A stretch of 64,000 nt of DNA, taken from NCBI RefSeq assembly GCF_016900895.1, contig NZ_JAFEUN010000004.1:1-64000 (forward strand), read 5' to 3'. Source of the stretch: Parashewanella hymeniacidonis. Its GTDB lineage: Bacteria > Pseudomonadota > Gammaproteobacteria > Enterobacterales > Shewanellaceae. Below, one piece after another: positions 1 through 9,054 of this stretch (position 1 is its first letter; the number at the start of each line of letters is the position of its first letter). A model generated the notes under the pieces. That model was given only the letters and a program-made list of their open reading frames with translations. It searched no databases and had not been told where the DNA came from. Position numbers and translations under genes: made by a program.

Positions 1-1
1 C

Positions 2-451
2 TTCCATAAGGCTTGGAAAACTGGTGCAGGAGCTGAGCGTCAAAGAATGACGGAGCCGAAAAACTTAGAAAGAGCCGTATCCATTCTTGCATTTATTGGT
101 GTTCGATTACTGCAACTCAGAGAAGCAATCACCATACCGTATTACTTGCGTAAAAAAGGATTAATAGAAGCGGCTAATGAACTTGAGAATCAAAGCTGTG
201 ACACCGTATTTGAAGAAGATGAGTGGAAGCTGTTAATGAAGATGAAAAAGCCAAGGGGCTGGAATGGCAAAGATACTCCAAGCCTAAAGTATGCTTATCA
301 ATCGTTGGCTAAATTAGGTGGTTTTACAGACACTAAACGCACAGGTATAGCAGGTTGGGAAACGATTTGGGAAGGTTGGGATACCCTTCAATCTTATGTC
401 GTTGGATATAGGATGGCGAAAGAAATGCTAGCTGACGGAGAAATGCACTAA
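2..451 (+). CDS. IS4-family (Tn5-like) transposase, C-terminal part
   Basis: The reading frame is open from base 2, so the gene starts outside the window; the first internal ATG is at 47. The translation begins FHKAWKTGAGAERQRM, which closely resembles the region of Tn5 transposase that holds the catalytic glutamate and the YREK-type signature. It continues into the C-terminal dimerisation region (LERAVSILAFIGVRLLQLRE, then GGFTDTKRTGIAGWETIWEG). About 150 residues are visible out of the roughly 470 usual for this family. Nothing in the visible part looks damaged, so the element may be active, but the N-terminal DNA-binding and catalytic Asp parts cannot be judged. Confidence 0.9.
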   Translation, partial: FHKAWKTGAGAERQRMTEPKNLERAVSILAFIGVRLLQLREAITIPYYLRKKGLIEAANELENQSCDTVFEEDEWKLLMKMKKPRGWNGKDTPSLKYAYQSLAKLGGFTDTKRTGIAGWETIWEGWDTLQSYVVGYRMAKEMLADGEMH

Positions 452-469
452 GATCTGATCAAGAGACAG
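451..469. repeat. IS50-type inside-end terminal repeat
   Basis: The 19 bases AGATCTGATCAAGAGACAG are, read on the minus strand, the sequence I recall for the IS50 inside end (CTGTCTCTTGATCAGATCT). This fixes the right boundary of the insertion sequence at 469. The first base is shared with the transposase stop codon. Confidence 0.85.
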
Positions 470-1141
470 GTGTTATACCCTGGTAGTTTTATTGATATAG
501 CAGAACAATCTGGGTTGATAGTACCAATAGGTGGATGGATTCTAGAGGCTGCGTGTCGCCAGTTAAATTTATGGCAACACTATAATCGAGAATTAACGAT
601 GCATGTCAATGTGTCAGCCAGACAGTTCTTTAGCGGAAATTTATTCGAGCAGGTTTGGGGGCTATTAAATCGCTACCAAATAAAGCCTAAATCTCTGATA
701 CTCGAAATCACCGAAACAGAATTAATGGAAGACATTCGTTTTGCTACGAATTTGTGCCATGAGTTATCTGAATTGGGTGTGGGCTTAGCGATTGATGACT
801 TTGGTACTGGCTATAGCTCCATGCGTTATTTAAAACAGTTTCCAATTTCAAAATTGAAAATTGATCGATCATTTATATCAGATCTTAGCGTCAGTAAAGA
901 AAGCCGAGAGATTGTAAGTGCAATTATAGCAATGGCGAAAGCATTAAATTTATCATTGACTGCTGAAGGTGTAGAAACGAAAGAGCAAGAACTCTTTTTA
1001 AGTGAACAAGAATGCCATCAGGCTCAAGGTTTCTTATACAGTCCCGCACTTCGTGAAGCTGAATTTAATAAATTTTTAGAAGATTCGGTGGTTCAAAAAT
1101 TGGAAGATGCTTTAGAAGAGACCCTGCATTTAAGCATGTAA
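470..1141 (+). pseudogene. EAL-domain c-di-GMP phosphodiesterase, N-terminally truncated by the insertion sequence
   Basis: This is the remainder of an EAL domain. Visible conserved blocks are FIDIAEQSGLIVPIGGWIL, the metal-binding region LEITETELMED, DDFGTGYSSMRYLK, KIDRSFI, and the C-terminal AEGVETKEQ and QGFLYSPAL segments. The EALxR signature itself would lie just upstream and is absent, because homology starts at LYPGSFI, immediately after the IS terminus. The protein must originally have extended left, probably with sensory or GGDEF domains. Without the catalytic Glu of the EAL motif the fragment should not hydrolyse c-di-GMP. The GTG at 470 lies at the junction and has no convincing ribosome-binding site. 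Confidence 0.85.
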
Positions 1142-1179
1142 TGACAAGGTCTTTTTAAAGTACTTTCCACAAATTTTGG

Positions 1180-1914
1180 CTACCTAGTTGTATAGCCACC
1201 ATCAATGACTTGCAGGCTGCCTGTAATGAACTTGGCTTTATCTGAGGCTAGAAATAGCGCATATTCTGCAACTTCCTCAGGTTGACCAAGGCGATTAATA
1301 GGTTGCAAAGCTGCTTCTTCTTTATGAATTTCACCTTTGTTTGCTTTTGATTCATTACAGTATCGATCAATCGCTGAATGGTAGAGTGGGGTCTCTATTG
1401 TGCCAGGACAAATGGCGTTGGCACGAATACCAAATTGGGCATAATCCAATGCTGTGGTTTTTGCAATCGATGCGAGCGCAGTTTTAGTTAGGTTGTATGC
1501 AAAAGAATTGTTTTTGGCTACTAAAGCTTGTTCTGACGATATCAAAAGAATATTGCCATAATTTTTAGCTTTCATATTGGGCAATACGGCCTTAATGGTA
1601 GCAATTGCACCTTTTACATTTAGGGAGAACAATGCATCAAAATCAGCTTCAGAAGTACTCTCAATAGTGGCAGACATATGCTTGCCAGCATTCAAAATAA
1701 CGGTATTGATATCGTATTTATTTGTTAACTGTTCAACACATTGAGTAACTTCATCAAATTTAGACATATCACAATAGTGGTAGTCGCCAAACTCACCTGG
1801 TTTTATGTCTAAGTTCAAAACTAAATAATTATTTTCTTGGAAAAGCTTACAAATGGCTTCTCCGATACCAGAGCTACCACCTGTTACTAGGCACACTTTA
1901 TTCTTCGTATTCAT
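1180..1914 (-). CDS. Short-chain dehydrogenase/reductase (SDR)
   Basis: A classical SDR of 244 residues. The Rossmann dinucleotide motif TGGSSGIGEAI is near residue 11, the NAG motif is in VILNAGKHMS, the catalytic Ser is in ILLISSEQA, and the YNLTK sequence supplies the Tyr/Lys pair. The C-terminus has the usual ITGSLQVIDGGYTTR ending. The substrate cannot be told from sequence; many relatives act on sugars or 3-oxoacyl compounds. The gene is the last of a minus-strand trio, 3 bp after ychJ, so it is probably co-transcribed with it. Length is normal and there is no sign of damage. Confidence 0.85.
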   Translation of the reverse strand: MNTKNKVCLVTGGSSGIGEAICKLFQENNYLVLNLDIKPGEFGDYHYCDMSKFDEVTQCVEQLTNKYDINTVILNAGKHMSATIESTSEADFDALFSLNVKGAIATIKAVLPNMKAKNYGNILLISSEQALVAKNNSFAYNLTKTALASIAKTTALDYAQFGIRANAICPGTIETPLYHSAIDRYCNESKANKGEIHKEEAALQPINRLGQPEEVAEYALFLASDKAKFITGSLQVIDGGYTTR

Positions 1915-1917
1915 ATT

Positions 1918-2382
1918 TTAAGCCCCACAACATTTCTTAAATTTCTTTCCGCTATTGCATATGCATGAATCATTGCGCTTAGGGGAGGGTACTTTTAAAT
2001 GCTCACCATCAGTGTAATACCATAGTCCGTCTATTTTTTGAAAATTAGACTGTTCATGAATCGCATCGAGCTGTCCATCAGCTTTGTACCAAGCGATAAA
2101 CGTTACTGTACCCGTGTTTTGAGATTCTGATGAGTTAATGACATTTAAACCAATCCACTCAGGGTGAGGAGGTTTAGAAAGTTCTTCTACGCTTCTGGCT
2201 TGCCAAAAATCTTCAGCATGAGTATCCATTAGATACTGAAATTCTTTTAAGACGAAAGCGGTGTAACGGGAACGCATTAGCTGTTCAGGTGTTTGGGCTA
2301 CAGCTTTCTTTAAATGAAGAGGCTGGCAGCAGTTCTGATATTTATTTGCAGAACCGCATGGGCAAAGTGTTGGCTTTGTCAT
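1918..2382 (-). CDS. ychJ: YchJ family protein with two SEC-C-type zinc motifs
   Basis: This 154-residue protein has the YchJ (UPF0225) layout. An N-terminal CPCGSANKYQNCC zinc motif is followed by LMRSRYTAFVLKEFQYLMDTH, a central NTF2-like region, and a C-terminal SEC-C motif [13 protein letters not shown]. The biochemical role of the family is unknown to me; SEC-C motifs bind zinc and often contact proteins such as SecB or ribosomal partners. The start overlaps the upstream gene by 4 bp, indicating translational coupling. Length and motifs look complete. Confidence 0.88.
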   Translation of the reverse strand: MTKPTLCPCGSANKYQNCCQPLHLKKAVAQTPEQLMRSRYTAFVLKEFQYLMDTHAEDFWQARSVEELSKPPHPEWIGLNVINSSESQNTGTVTFIAWYKADGQLDAIHEQSNFQKIDGLWYYTDGEHLKVPSPKRNDSCICNSGKKFKKCCGA

Positions 2383-2933
2383 TTCTTGATCAGTTTTAAA
2401 GGTTTTGTATCAGTATAAAATAACCCAGGTTTAGAATCTGCACCAAAATAAAATGTAGGTTTGGCCTTATTATTCATTTCAGTGACCCACTGCCAGTCGC
2501 CATTTTTCGTCGGTTTACTGATAACTAAAAATTTACCAGAGAACTCTGAGATCGGTTGTTCAGTATGGTCAGCTGGGATAAACCGTATTAAATAGTACCC
2601 AATATCGGTAGCTCTATCGGAAGAAATATCACGACTAATGATTCTAAAACCAACGCTCACTTTTGCATTTTTATGCTTAATGCGATTAAAGAAACGTTGA
2701 TAAATTAAGTCGATATCTTCTGAGCCTATAATTAAGTCATCACTTTTTTGCTCTGGGATGTAAATCGCATTTTTGTTATATACAGGCTGAATCAAGTCTG
2801 CATTAAGCTGTTTGAATGCATTAATAAAATGGCTGTAAGTGGCATTGATCTTTTCATTTATTTCACTTTTGTCGTGAGCATAACCAATGGTTGGTATGAT
2901 AAAAAGACTAATAAAAATAAGAAAAAAACGCAT
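2379..2933 (-). CDS. Exported SnoaL/NTF2-like protein of unknown function
   Basis: I place the start at 2933 because MRFFLIFISLFIIPTIGYAHDKSE is a typical Sec signal peptide with cleavage after GYA. The longer frame starting at 2990 would add 19 residues that are not signal-like. The mature part, INEKINATYSHFINAFKQLNADLIQPVYNKNAIYIPE, resembles SnoaL or DUF4440-type NTF2 folds, in which a helix pair precedes a cone-shaped sheet. It heads the ychJ/SDR operon. The function is unknown; a periplasmic location is inferred from the signal peptide. Confidence 0.65.
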   Translation of the reverse strand: MRFFLIFISLFIIPTIGYAHDKSEINEKINATYSHFINAFKQLNADLIQPVYNKNAIYIPEQKSDDLIIGSEDIDLIYQRFFNRIKHKNAKVSVGFRIISRDISSDRATDIGYYLIRFIPADHTEQPISEFSGKFLVISKPTKNGDWQWVTEMNNKAKPTFYFGADSKPGLFYTDTKPLKLIKK

Positions 2934-3028
2934 AGATAATCTTTGAAAATCGAAATTAGAATCACTATAAGCCAAACTGCCGCTTTGCAATAGAAATTAA
3001 TATTTACAAAGTGTGTCAGACTAAAAAC

Positions 3029-3058
3029 CCCATAAGCCCACGGAGGTGGGCTTATGGG
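3029..3058 (-). terminator. Rho-independent terminator of the M2 peptidase gene
   Basis: A perfect 13-bp stem (CCCATAAGCCCAC with its complement) encloses a GGAG loop. On the minus strand it is followed by a T-run, the A-run at 3023-3027 on the plus strand. It lies just beyond the stop codon of the minus-strand peptidase gene. Confidence 0.85.
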
Positions 3059-3075
3059 TTTACATTACTGCCTTA

Positions 3076-4926
3076 TTACCATCCGCATTGGTTATTTTGA
3101 GCTTTGTTTTGCTCGTCTAACCAAACTTTCAATGGTGCAAAGTAATCAAGAACGGCTTTTGCGTCCATATCTTTAGTGCCTGTTACGACTTCAAGAGCTT
3201 CTGGCCAAGGTTTACTTGAGCCCATTTCTAGCATCGTATTCAGTTTCTCACCAGCTTCTTTGCTACCGTAGATAGAACAACGGTGAACGGCACCTTCATC
3301 ACCAGCAATTTCACATAATGCTTTATGGAACTGGAATTGTAAGATGTGTGCTAAGAAATAACGGGTATATGGTACGTTGCCTGGGACATGGTACTTCGCA
3401 CCTGGATCGAAATCAGCTTCACTACGTGCAACAGGTGCTTGAACACCTTGATATTTTTGACGTAATTCCCACCAAGCTTTGTTGTATTCAGATGGCTTAA
3501 TTTCGCCATTAAATACTTTCCAACGCCATTGGTCAATCATCAAGCCAAAAGGCATAAATGCAACTTTATCAAGAGCTTGACGAAGCAAAAGACCAATATC
3601 TTTTGACTCATCAGGCACTTCGTTTAGTAGTCCAATTTGCTTCAAATATTTAGGCGTAATTGATAATGCAATAGTGTCACCAATCGCTTCATGAAAACCA
3701 TCGTTTGCACTGCCTTTGAAGATATGCGGTTGATTTTTATAGGCACGCTGATAGAAATTATGACCTAGTTCATGATGGATAACAGTGAACTCTTCAGCTG
3801 TCTTTTGGATACACATCTTGATTCGAATATCATCAAGGTTATCTAAGTCCCATGCTGAAGCGTGGCAAACTACATCACGATCTTGTGGCTGAGTGAATAA
3901 AGAACGAGTCCAAAATGTTTCTGGTAATGGTTCAAAGCCAAGAGAGGTGAAGAAACCTTCTGCCTGTTTAACCATTTTCTTTTCATCATAGGCATTATCA
4001 GCAAGAAGCTTTGTTACGTCATAACCAGGATCACCATTTTTTGGAGAAACTTCATTGTAAATATTACCCCAGCTTTGTGCCCACATATTACCAAGAAGGT
4101 GAGCAGGTATTGGCCCTGTTTTGTCTACAACATTATCGCCATATTTTTCGTTTAGCTCGCCACGAACATAACAGTGCAATAAATCGTATAAAGGTTTGAC
4201 TTGTCCCCATAAGCGATCTAACTCATCAGAGAATGCTTGTGGTTCCATGTCGTATTGGCTACGCCATAATTCTGAAAGGTCTTTAAAGCCTAAATCTTGT
4301 GCACCTTCATTAGCCAGTTTGATTTCATTTTCAAACAATGGACGCATAGGTTTTGAGATTTCACGCCAACCTTTCCATACCTCAAGAAGTTTAGCTGGGT
4401 CACGTGATTCAGCCATAATTGCTGATAATTCAGGTAACGTCATGCAGTTACCATCTTGGAAGCAGTACTTACCTTTGCCGTACATACCATTCAGTTCAGC
4501 ACTGATTTGAGCAAGCTCAGCATTCTTTTTGGGATCTAGAGGTGCGGGTAGTACGAGGCTTGTTCTTAACGCATTTAATTTACGCTCATCTACAGCGCCA
4601 AATGGTAGGCCTGCATATTTTGCTGATTCAGTTGCGAACTTAACCGAATTTGCTGTGTATTTTTCACCTACTGCAGCGGCTAGGGCAGCAGTATCTTCAG
4701 TAATAAAGTTACTGTAAATCCATTCAGCACGGCTCGCTTCTACAGAAAGATCGGCTAATTGTTGCTCTGCATCGTTAATAAAGGCTTTACCATCAGCTAC
4801 TGTTGGCTTTGCATCTACTTTTTTAGTGTCAGCTTGGGCTGTTTGCTCATTACCACACGCACTTAAACCAAGTGCTAATGCAATAACAAGAGACAACTTT
4901 GCTGGTCTCTGGTTATAGAATTTCAT
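3076..4926 (-). CDS. M2-family peptidyl-dipeptidase A (ACE-like), lipoprotein
   Basis: A zinc dicarboxypeptidase related to angiotensin-converting enzyme, expected to remove C-terminal dipeptides from periplasmic oligopeptides. It is 616 residues long. The N-terminus carries a lipoprotein signal with lipobox LSAC, so the protein is probably membrane-anchored. The zinc motif HHELGH lies near residue 383, and the third ligand Glu is in FHEAIGD about 29 residues later, both typical of M2. The C-terminal VPYTRYFLAHILQFQFH block is also family-typical. It is monocistronic, with its own terminator downstream and about 180 bp of divergent promoter space shared with psrA. Confidence 0.92.
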   Translation of the reverse strand: MKFYNQRPAKLSLVIALALGLSACGNEQTAQADTKKVDAKPTVADGKAFINDAEQQLADLSVEASRAEWIYSNFITEDTAALAAAVGEKYTANSVKFATESAKYAGLPFGAVDERKLNALRTSLVLPAPLDPKKNAELAQISAELNGMYGKGKYCFQDGNCMTLPELSAIMAESRDPAKLLEVWKGWREISKPMRPLFENEIKLANEGAQDLGFKDLSELWRSQYDMEPQAFSDELDRLWGQVKPLYDLLHCYVRGELNEKYGDNVVDKTGPIPAHLLGNMWAQSWGNIYNEVSPKNGDPGYDVTKLLADNAYDEKKMVKQAEGFFTSLGFEPLPETFWTRSLFTQPQDRDVVCHASAWDLDNLDDIRIKMCIQKTAEEFTVIHHELGHNFYQRAYKNQPHIFKGSANDGFHEAIGDTIALSITPKYLKQIGLLNEVPDESKDIGLLLRQALDKVAFMPFGLMIDQWRWKVFNGEIKPSEYNKAWWELRQKYQGVQAPVARSEADFDPGAKYHVPGNVPYTRYFLAHILQFQFHKALCEIAGDEGAVHRCSIYGSKEAGEKLNTMLEMGSSKPWPEALEVVTGTKDMDAKAVLDYFAPLKVWLDEQNKAQNNQCGW

Positions 4927-5080
4927 CAGTTATGACTTCCTGTTTAAATTTACCATAGTAGTTTACCTAAAATTAACCAAATTTGCATCGTAGTAGCATG
5001 AGTTTAAATTTGAGCAACAAGTCACTGAGATTGATTTTATTATTGTGATCTTGATTGACTTTGGGCGATTTAAGCAGTAA

Positions 5081-5100
5081 TTTTAAACGAGTGTTTAAAA
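5081..5100. promoter_or_regulatory. PsrA-type operator palindrome
   Basis: A perfect palindrome with arms TTTTAAAC and GTTTAAAA around a 4-nt spacer (GAGT) lies 6 bp upstream of the first possible start of the TetR gene. The core AAAC-N4-GTTT matches the operator type described for PsrA regulators of fatty-acid degradation. The position suggests autorepression and, through it, control of fadE. Confidence 0.7.
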
Positions 5101-5106
5101 TAAAGA

Positions 5107-5757
5107 ATGGGTCATGGAATGGCAACAAGACAAGACACAAAAATCAAAATTCTCAATGCGGCTGAAAAGCTGTTTGCAGAGCGTGGTTTTTCTGAAACTT
5201 CCTTAAGACTTATCACCAGCAAAGCAGAAGTTAACTTGGCTTCAGTCAATTATCACTTCGGTTCAAAGAAAGAGCTAATACGTGCTGTTTTAGCACGATA
5301 TTTAGACTTGTTTATGCCAGCAGCTTCACGAGCAATTGGAAGCTTAGATAAACAAAACTCTACTCTTGATGATGTTTTTTCGTGCTTAGTTCAGCCTCTG
5401 CTTGATATGAATCAGTTGCATGAACAAGGTACCAGTAATTTTCTTCAGCTTTTAGGTAGAGGTTACTTTGAAAGCCAAGGACATTTACGCTGGTTCATCA
5501 CGACACATTATCAAGAGCCTTTAATGAAATTTGTTCATGCTGTCCAAGCTTGTGCACCTCATATTCCTGCCGCTGAGATGTTTTGGAGACTACACTTTAC
5601 GTTAGGAACTGTCGTTTTCACTATGGCATCATCGAATGCACTAGTCGAGATTGCAGAATCAGACTTTAATGAAAAGAATGACATTGAAGCCTTGATAAGA
5701 AAAATGATTCCCTACATGGCTGCTGGTGTATCAGTTCCAGTGGCTAAAACAAACTAA
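5107..5757 (+). CDS. psrA: TetR-family regulator, PsrA-like
   Basis: The N-terminal TetR helix-turn-helix spans about residues 10-55 (KILNAAEKLFAERGFSETSL, then VNLASVNYHFGSKKELI) and is very similar to PsrA, which senses long-chain acyl-CoA or fatty acid and represses beta-oxidation genes. The remaining 150 residues form an all-helical ligand and dimer domain. Translation could start at 5107 or at the ATG at 5119 (MATRQDTK), which resembles PsrA starts better; neither has a strong ribosome-binding site. A palindromic operator lies just upstream and fadE begins 18 bp downstream, so the pair is probably one operon under autoregulation. Confidence 0.8.
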   Translation: MGHGMATRQDTKIKILNAAEKLFAERGFSETSLRLITSKAEVNLASVNYHFGSKKELIRAVLARYLDLFMPAASRAIGSLDKQNSTLDDVFSCLVQPLLDMNQLHEQGTSNFLQLLGRGYFESQGHLRWFITTHYQEPLMKFVHAVQACAPHIPAAEMFWRLHFTLGTVVFTMASSNALVEIAESDFNEKNDIEALIRKMIPYMAAGVSVPVAKTN

Positions 5758-5775
5758 CTGGCAAAAGGTTTTGCT

Positions 5776-8052
5776 ATGACTATTGTAGTACTGCTAATTG
5801 TAATCATCGCCGTTATCTTCGGCGTTAGAAATTTGCGGATGAAGTTGGTCACACGACCAGCTTTCAGTTTCTTTAAGAAAGTGCTTCCACCTTTATCTGA
5901 CACAGAAAAAGAAGCAATGGAAGCGGGCGATGTATGGTGGGAAGGTGAACTCTTTAGAGGTAAGCCTGATTGGAACACGTTACATAACTATGGACGCCCA
6001 CAACTAAATTCAGAAGAAAAAGAATTTATAGATAATCAGGTAAAGACGGCCATTAGCATGATGGACGATTACGATATTGTTCAAAAACGTCGTGATTTGC
6101 CGCCAGAACTATGGAATTACTTCAAAAAAGAAGGCTTTTTCGCTCTCATTATACCTAAAAAATATGGGGGTAAAGAGTTTTCGGCCTATGCTAACTCCAC
6201 AATCGTATCTATGTTAGCAACAAGAAGTGTAAGTGCTGCAGTTACCGTTATGGTACCTAACTCGCTTGGTCCAGGGGAGTTATTAACTCACTATGGTACT
6301 AACGAGCAACGTAACCATTGGTTACCACGCTTAGCTGAAGGGCTCGAAATTCCATGTTTTGCTCTCACAGGTCCTGAAGCTGGAAGTGACGCAGGAAGTA
6401 TTCCTGATGTTGGTATCGTTTGTCGCCGTGAGTTTGAGGGCGAAGAAGTCCTCGGTTTATCTTTAACTTGGAATAAACGCTATATCACGCTCGCACCCGT
6501 CGCCACAGTTCTAGGTTTAGCTTTCCAAATGCGTGACCCTGATAATTTACTGGGTGACAAAAAAGAGTTGGGTATTACTTGTGCATTAATTCCGACAAGC
6601 CATGAGGGTGTTCAGATTGGTGATCGTCATGATCCAATGGGTCTGGCATTTATGAATGGTACGACGCATGGTAAGGATGTATTCATTCCACTGGATTGGA
6701 TAATTGGTGGACCACAATACGCTGGTCGTGGTTGGAGAATGTTGGTTGAATGTTTGTCAGCAGGCCGCGGTATTTCGTTGCCAGCACTTGCAACAGCTTC
6801 AGGTCACTTAACGACTAAAACATCAACAGCCTACTGTTATGTGCGTAAGCAGTTTGGTCTAGCTATTGGCCGCTTTGAAGGGGTGCAAGAAGCGTTAGCT
6901 AAAATCATCGCAAACACTTACCAACTCGAAGCAGCAAGACGGTTAACGACTACGGGTATTGATCTAAAGGTTAAACCATCGGTGGTAACGGCGATTGCTA
7001 AGTATCATATGACTGAACTTGGCCGTAAAGTTGTAAATGATGCTATGGACATTCAATCAGGTAAGAGTATTCAGCTTGGACCCAAAAACTATCTGGGTCA
7101 TGGATATATGGGGCTGCCTATCTCCATTACGGTCGAAGGCGCAAACATTCTTACTCGTTCGTTGATGATTTTTGGTCAAGGTGCAACGCGTTGTCATCCA
7201 TATGTCATTCCAGAAATGGAAACGGCGATTATGGAAGATAAGTCTGCTGCATTAGATCGTTTCGATAAATTATTGATGGGTCATATTGGCTACGCACTTC
7301 GAAATGCGGGCTCCTCCTTTGGTCATGCGTTGACTGGGAGTCGATTAGCTTCCAGCCCTGTAGCGGGTGAAACACAGCAGTATTATAAGGATATGACGCG
7401 TATGTCAGCGGCTTTAGCTTTTGTTACTGACGTTGCGATGCTGATTCTGGGTGGAGATTTAAAGCGCAAGGAAATGCTGTCTGCACGTCTTGGTGATGTG
7501 TTAAGTCAATTATATTTAGGCTCTGCCACGCTTAAAATGTTCGAAGATAATGGTCATCAACAAGATGATTTACCGATTGTGCATTATGTGATGCAAGAAC
7601 GATTGCACTTGGCTGCTAAAGCGATGCAAGATGCGATTCGTAATTTCCCTAATAAGCCAATTTCTTGGGCATTAAGAGCGGTGATTTTCCCGTTCGGAAA
7701 TCGCTTTAAAATGCCATCTGATAACTTAGCGTCAAGTTTGGCAGATGCAATGCAACAGCCGAGCCCTGCTAGAGAGCGAATCACGTTCTTAAGTACAAGT
7801 TATGAGGGCGATAATGGCGGTGTAGCTGAAGTCGAAAATGCATTTTTAGCACAGTATGAATGTCGCCATCTATTTAAGAAAATTACTGAGGCTCAAAAAG
7901 AAGGTAAAGTTAAGCGTAAACTGAAAGGCATGATGTTGTTTGATATGGCTCTCGAAAATGAGATCATCAATCAAGATGAATATGAGCAACTTAAACAGGC
8001 TGATGAATTGCATTTAGCTGCGATAAATGTCAATGATTTTAAGAAACTATAA
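5776..8052 (+). CDS. fadE: Acyl-CoA dehydrogenase, FadE type
   Basis: This enzyme catalyses the first oxidation of fatty acyl-CoA in beta-oxidation. At 758 residues it is close to the long FadE class and clearly longer than ordinary acyl-CoA dehydrogenases. A hydrophobic N-terminal helix (VVLLIVIIAVIFGV) suggests membrane association. Family blocks include PCFALTGPEAGSDAGSIPD (FAD and substrate region), GMAFMNGTTHG-like GLAFMNGTTHG, and GRGISLPALATASGH. The C-terminal extension of about 200 residues is typical of FadE. An AAAGG ribosome-binding site precedes the ATG. It is co-directional with psrA and followed by a strong terminator. Confidence 0.92.
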   Translation: MTIVVLLIVIIAVIFGVRNLRMKLVTRPAFSFFKKVLPPLSDTEKEAMEAGDVWWEGELFRGKPDWNTLHNYGRPQLNSEEKEFIDNQVKTAISMMDDYDIVQKRRDLPPELWNYFKKEGFFALIIPKKYGGKEFSAYANSTIVSMLATRSVSAAVTVMVPNSLGPGELLTHYGTNEQRNHWLPRLAEGLEIPCFALTGPEAGSDAGSIPDVGIVCRREFEGEEVLGLSLTWNKRYITLAPVATVLGLAFQMRDPDNLLGDKKELGITCALIPTSHEGVQIGDRHDPMGLAFMNGTTHGKDVFIPLDWIIGGPQYAGRGWRMLVECLSAGRGISLPALATASGHLTTKTSTAYCYVRKQFGLAIGRFEGVQEALAKIIANTYQLEAARRLTTTGIDLKVKPSVVTAIAKYHMTELGRKVVNDAMDIQSGKSIQLGPKNYLGHGYMGLPISITVEGANILTRSLMIFGQGATRCHPYVIPEMETAIMEDKSAALDRFDKLLMGHIGYALRNAGSSFGHALTGSRLASSPVAGETQQYYKDMTRMSAALAFVTDVAMLILGGDLKRKEMLSARLGDVLSQLYLGSATLKMFEDNGHQQDDLPIVHYVMQERLHLAAKAMQDAIRNFPNKPISWALRAVIFPFGNRFKMPSDNLASSLADAMQQPSPARERITFLSTSYEGDNGGVAEVENAFLAQYECRHLFKKITEAQKEGKVKRKLKGMMLFDMALENEIINQDEYEQLKQADELHLAAINVNDFKKL

Positions 8053-8073
8053 AGCATAATTAAAATTTAGAGA

Positions 8074-8110
8074 CATAAAAAATCCGATATTTAATATCGG
8101 ATTTTTTATG
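8074..8110. terminator. Terminator hairpin after fadE
   Basis: A perfect 17-bp inverted repeat with a 3-nt loop (core AATCCGATAT-TTA-ATATCGGATT) is flanked by A- and T-runs on both sides. It can therefore stop transcription from fadE and also from the convergent operon that ends at 8145. Confidence 0.9.
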
Positions 8111-8144
8111 TGCGGTAAAGTATGATAATTGCGTTGGTTATAGA

Positions 8145-9044
8145 TTATAGGAAGGGATCAATAGGCCAACCAATCAATCCAATCATACCTTGTTTATGCT
8201 CCATTCGCTCAAGCTTTTCTGGTGTTGCATCCTTAATCATTTCTTCTCGGTACTTCTGAGCAAATTTGATGGTTTTCACAATTGAACTGGCAAAATGGCG
8301 ATTCAAGTCTGTACGAATAGTTTCTTGAAGTTGTTCTGGTAAGGTTTCAAGGTTTCTTTCAATCAATTCTTTAATAAAATCTTCTTTTAACCAAACCGAT
8401 TCAAATTCAATTTCAGGTAATCTTTTCTTAAGACCTTTTTTGACTTTTGCTTGCCCACCGCAAAGCACTCGATAAACAATTGCTTCAGCAAACATTTCTT
8501 CAATACTTAGACATTCTATAGGGTCATAAACTGGGTTAAAGAAAAATAAACTTTTAACCGCTTCAGCAGCTTGCTCTTTATGATGTTCTTTCAAAGCATC
8601 TTGATAAATGTCCCAGCCTGTCCATTCATCATGATCTGCCGGGCAAGAAATGGTTTCAAGTAAGCGTTGTTCAACTTCACCATAGACTGACTTGATATTG
8701 ATTAACTTATACTTGCTCACAGTTGCAAGCATCGTCCACCCTCTCTGAAATGACTTAACGAGTCCATCAGGTTTTTTGAGCAATAAAATTGCTTTTACTT
8801 GGTCTTGATTGGCTAGTGCCATCAGTCCTAGGCTCGCAACGCCTATAACATCTTGAGCAGCTTGCTCTAACAAGTGCATTTTGTACTTGTTATAGAACTT
8901 ATCTGCCAACTTCAAACTCATCAAAATGGCTTTCTTCTTGATATCTGCGAGTTCGGTTTCAGATAAAATTTCCTCTTCAGCAGCAAATTTCAGTGTTTTA
9001 AGAAGAAAAGGGCCCTGATTCGGATCACGTAATACAATTTGCAT
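8145..9044 (-). CDS. Unknown 299-residue protein, last gene of the J-domain operon
   Basis: I do not recognise this family. The protein is soluble, rich in charged residues and mainly helical by appearance, with no signal peptide or membrane segment. It carries a block of alternating hydrophobic and basic residues (KADDKFYNKYK-like and KSFQRGWTMLATVSKYK). The start ATG at 9044 follows the upstream gene by 10 bp. It is the last of four tightly spaced minus-strand genes headed by a J-domain protein, so a role with that co-chaperone is inferred from context only. It converges on fadE with a shared terminator between. Confidence 0.55.
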   Translation of the reverse strand: MQIVLRDPNQGPFLLKTLKFAAEEEILSETELADIKKKAILMSLKLADKFYNKYKMHLLEQAAQDVIGVASLGLMALANQDQVKAILLLKKPDGLVKSFQRGWTMLATVSKYKLINIKSVYGEVEQRLLETISCPADHDEWTGWDIYQDALKEHHKEQAAEAVKSLFFFNPVYDPIECLSIEEMFAEAIVYRVLCGGQAKVKKGLKKRLPEIEFESVWLKEDFIKELIERNLETLPEQLQETIRTDLNRHFASSIVKTIKFAQKYREEMIKDATPEKLERMEHKQGMIGLIGWPIDPFL

Positions 9045-9054
9045 TTATGACCTC

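Larger units (their letters stand above)
1..469 (+). mobile_element. IS50-like IS4-family insertion sequence, 3' end only
   Basis: The window opens inside this element. It contains the C-terminal third of a Tn5/IS50-type transposase and then a terminal 19-bp sequence at 451-469. The transposase stop codon overlaps the first base of the terminus, as in compact IS50-type elements. The element sits inside an EAL-domain gene that resumes at 470. The left end, and therefore the 9-bp target duplication typical of this group, lies outside the window. Confidence 0.88.
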
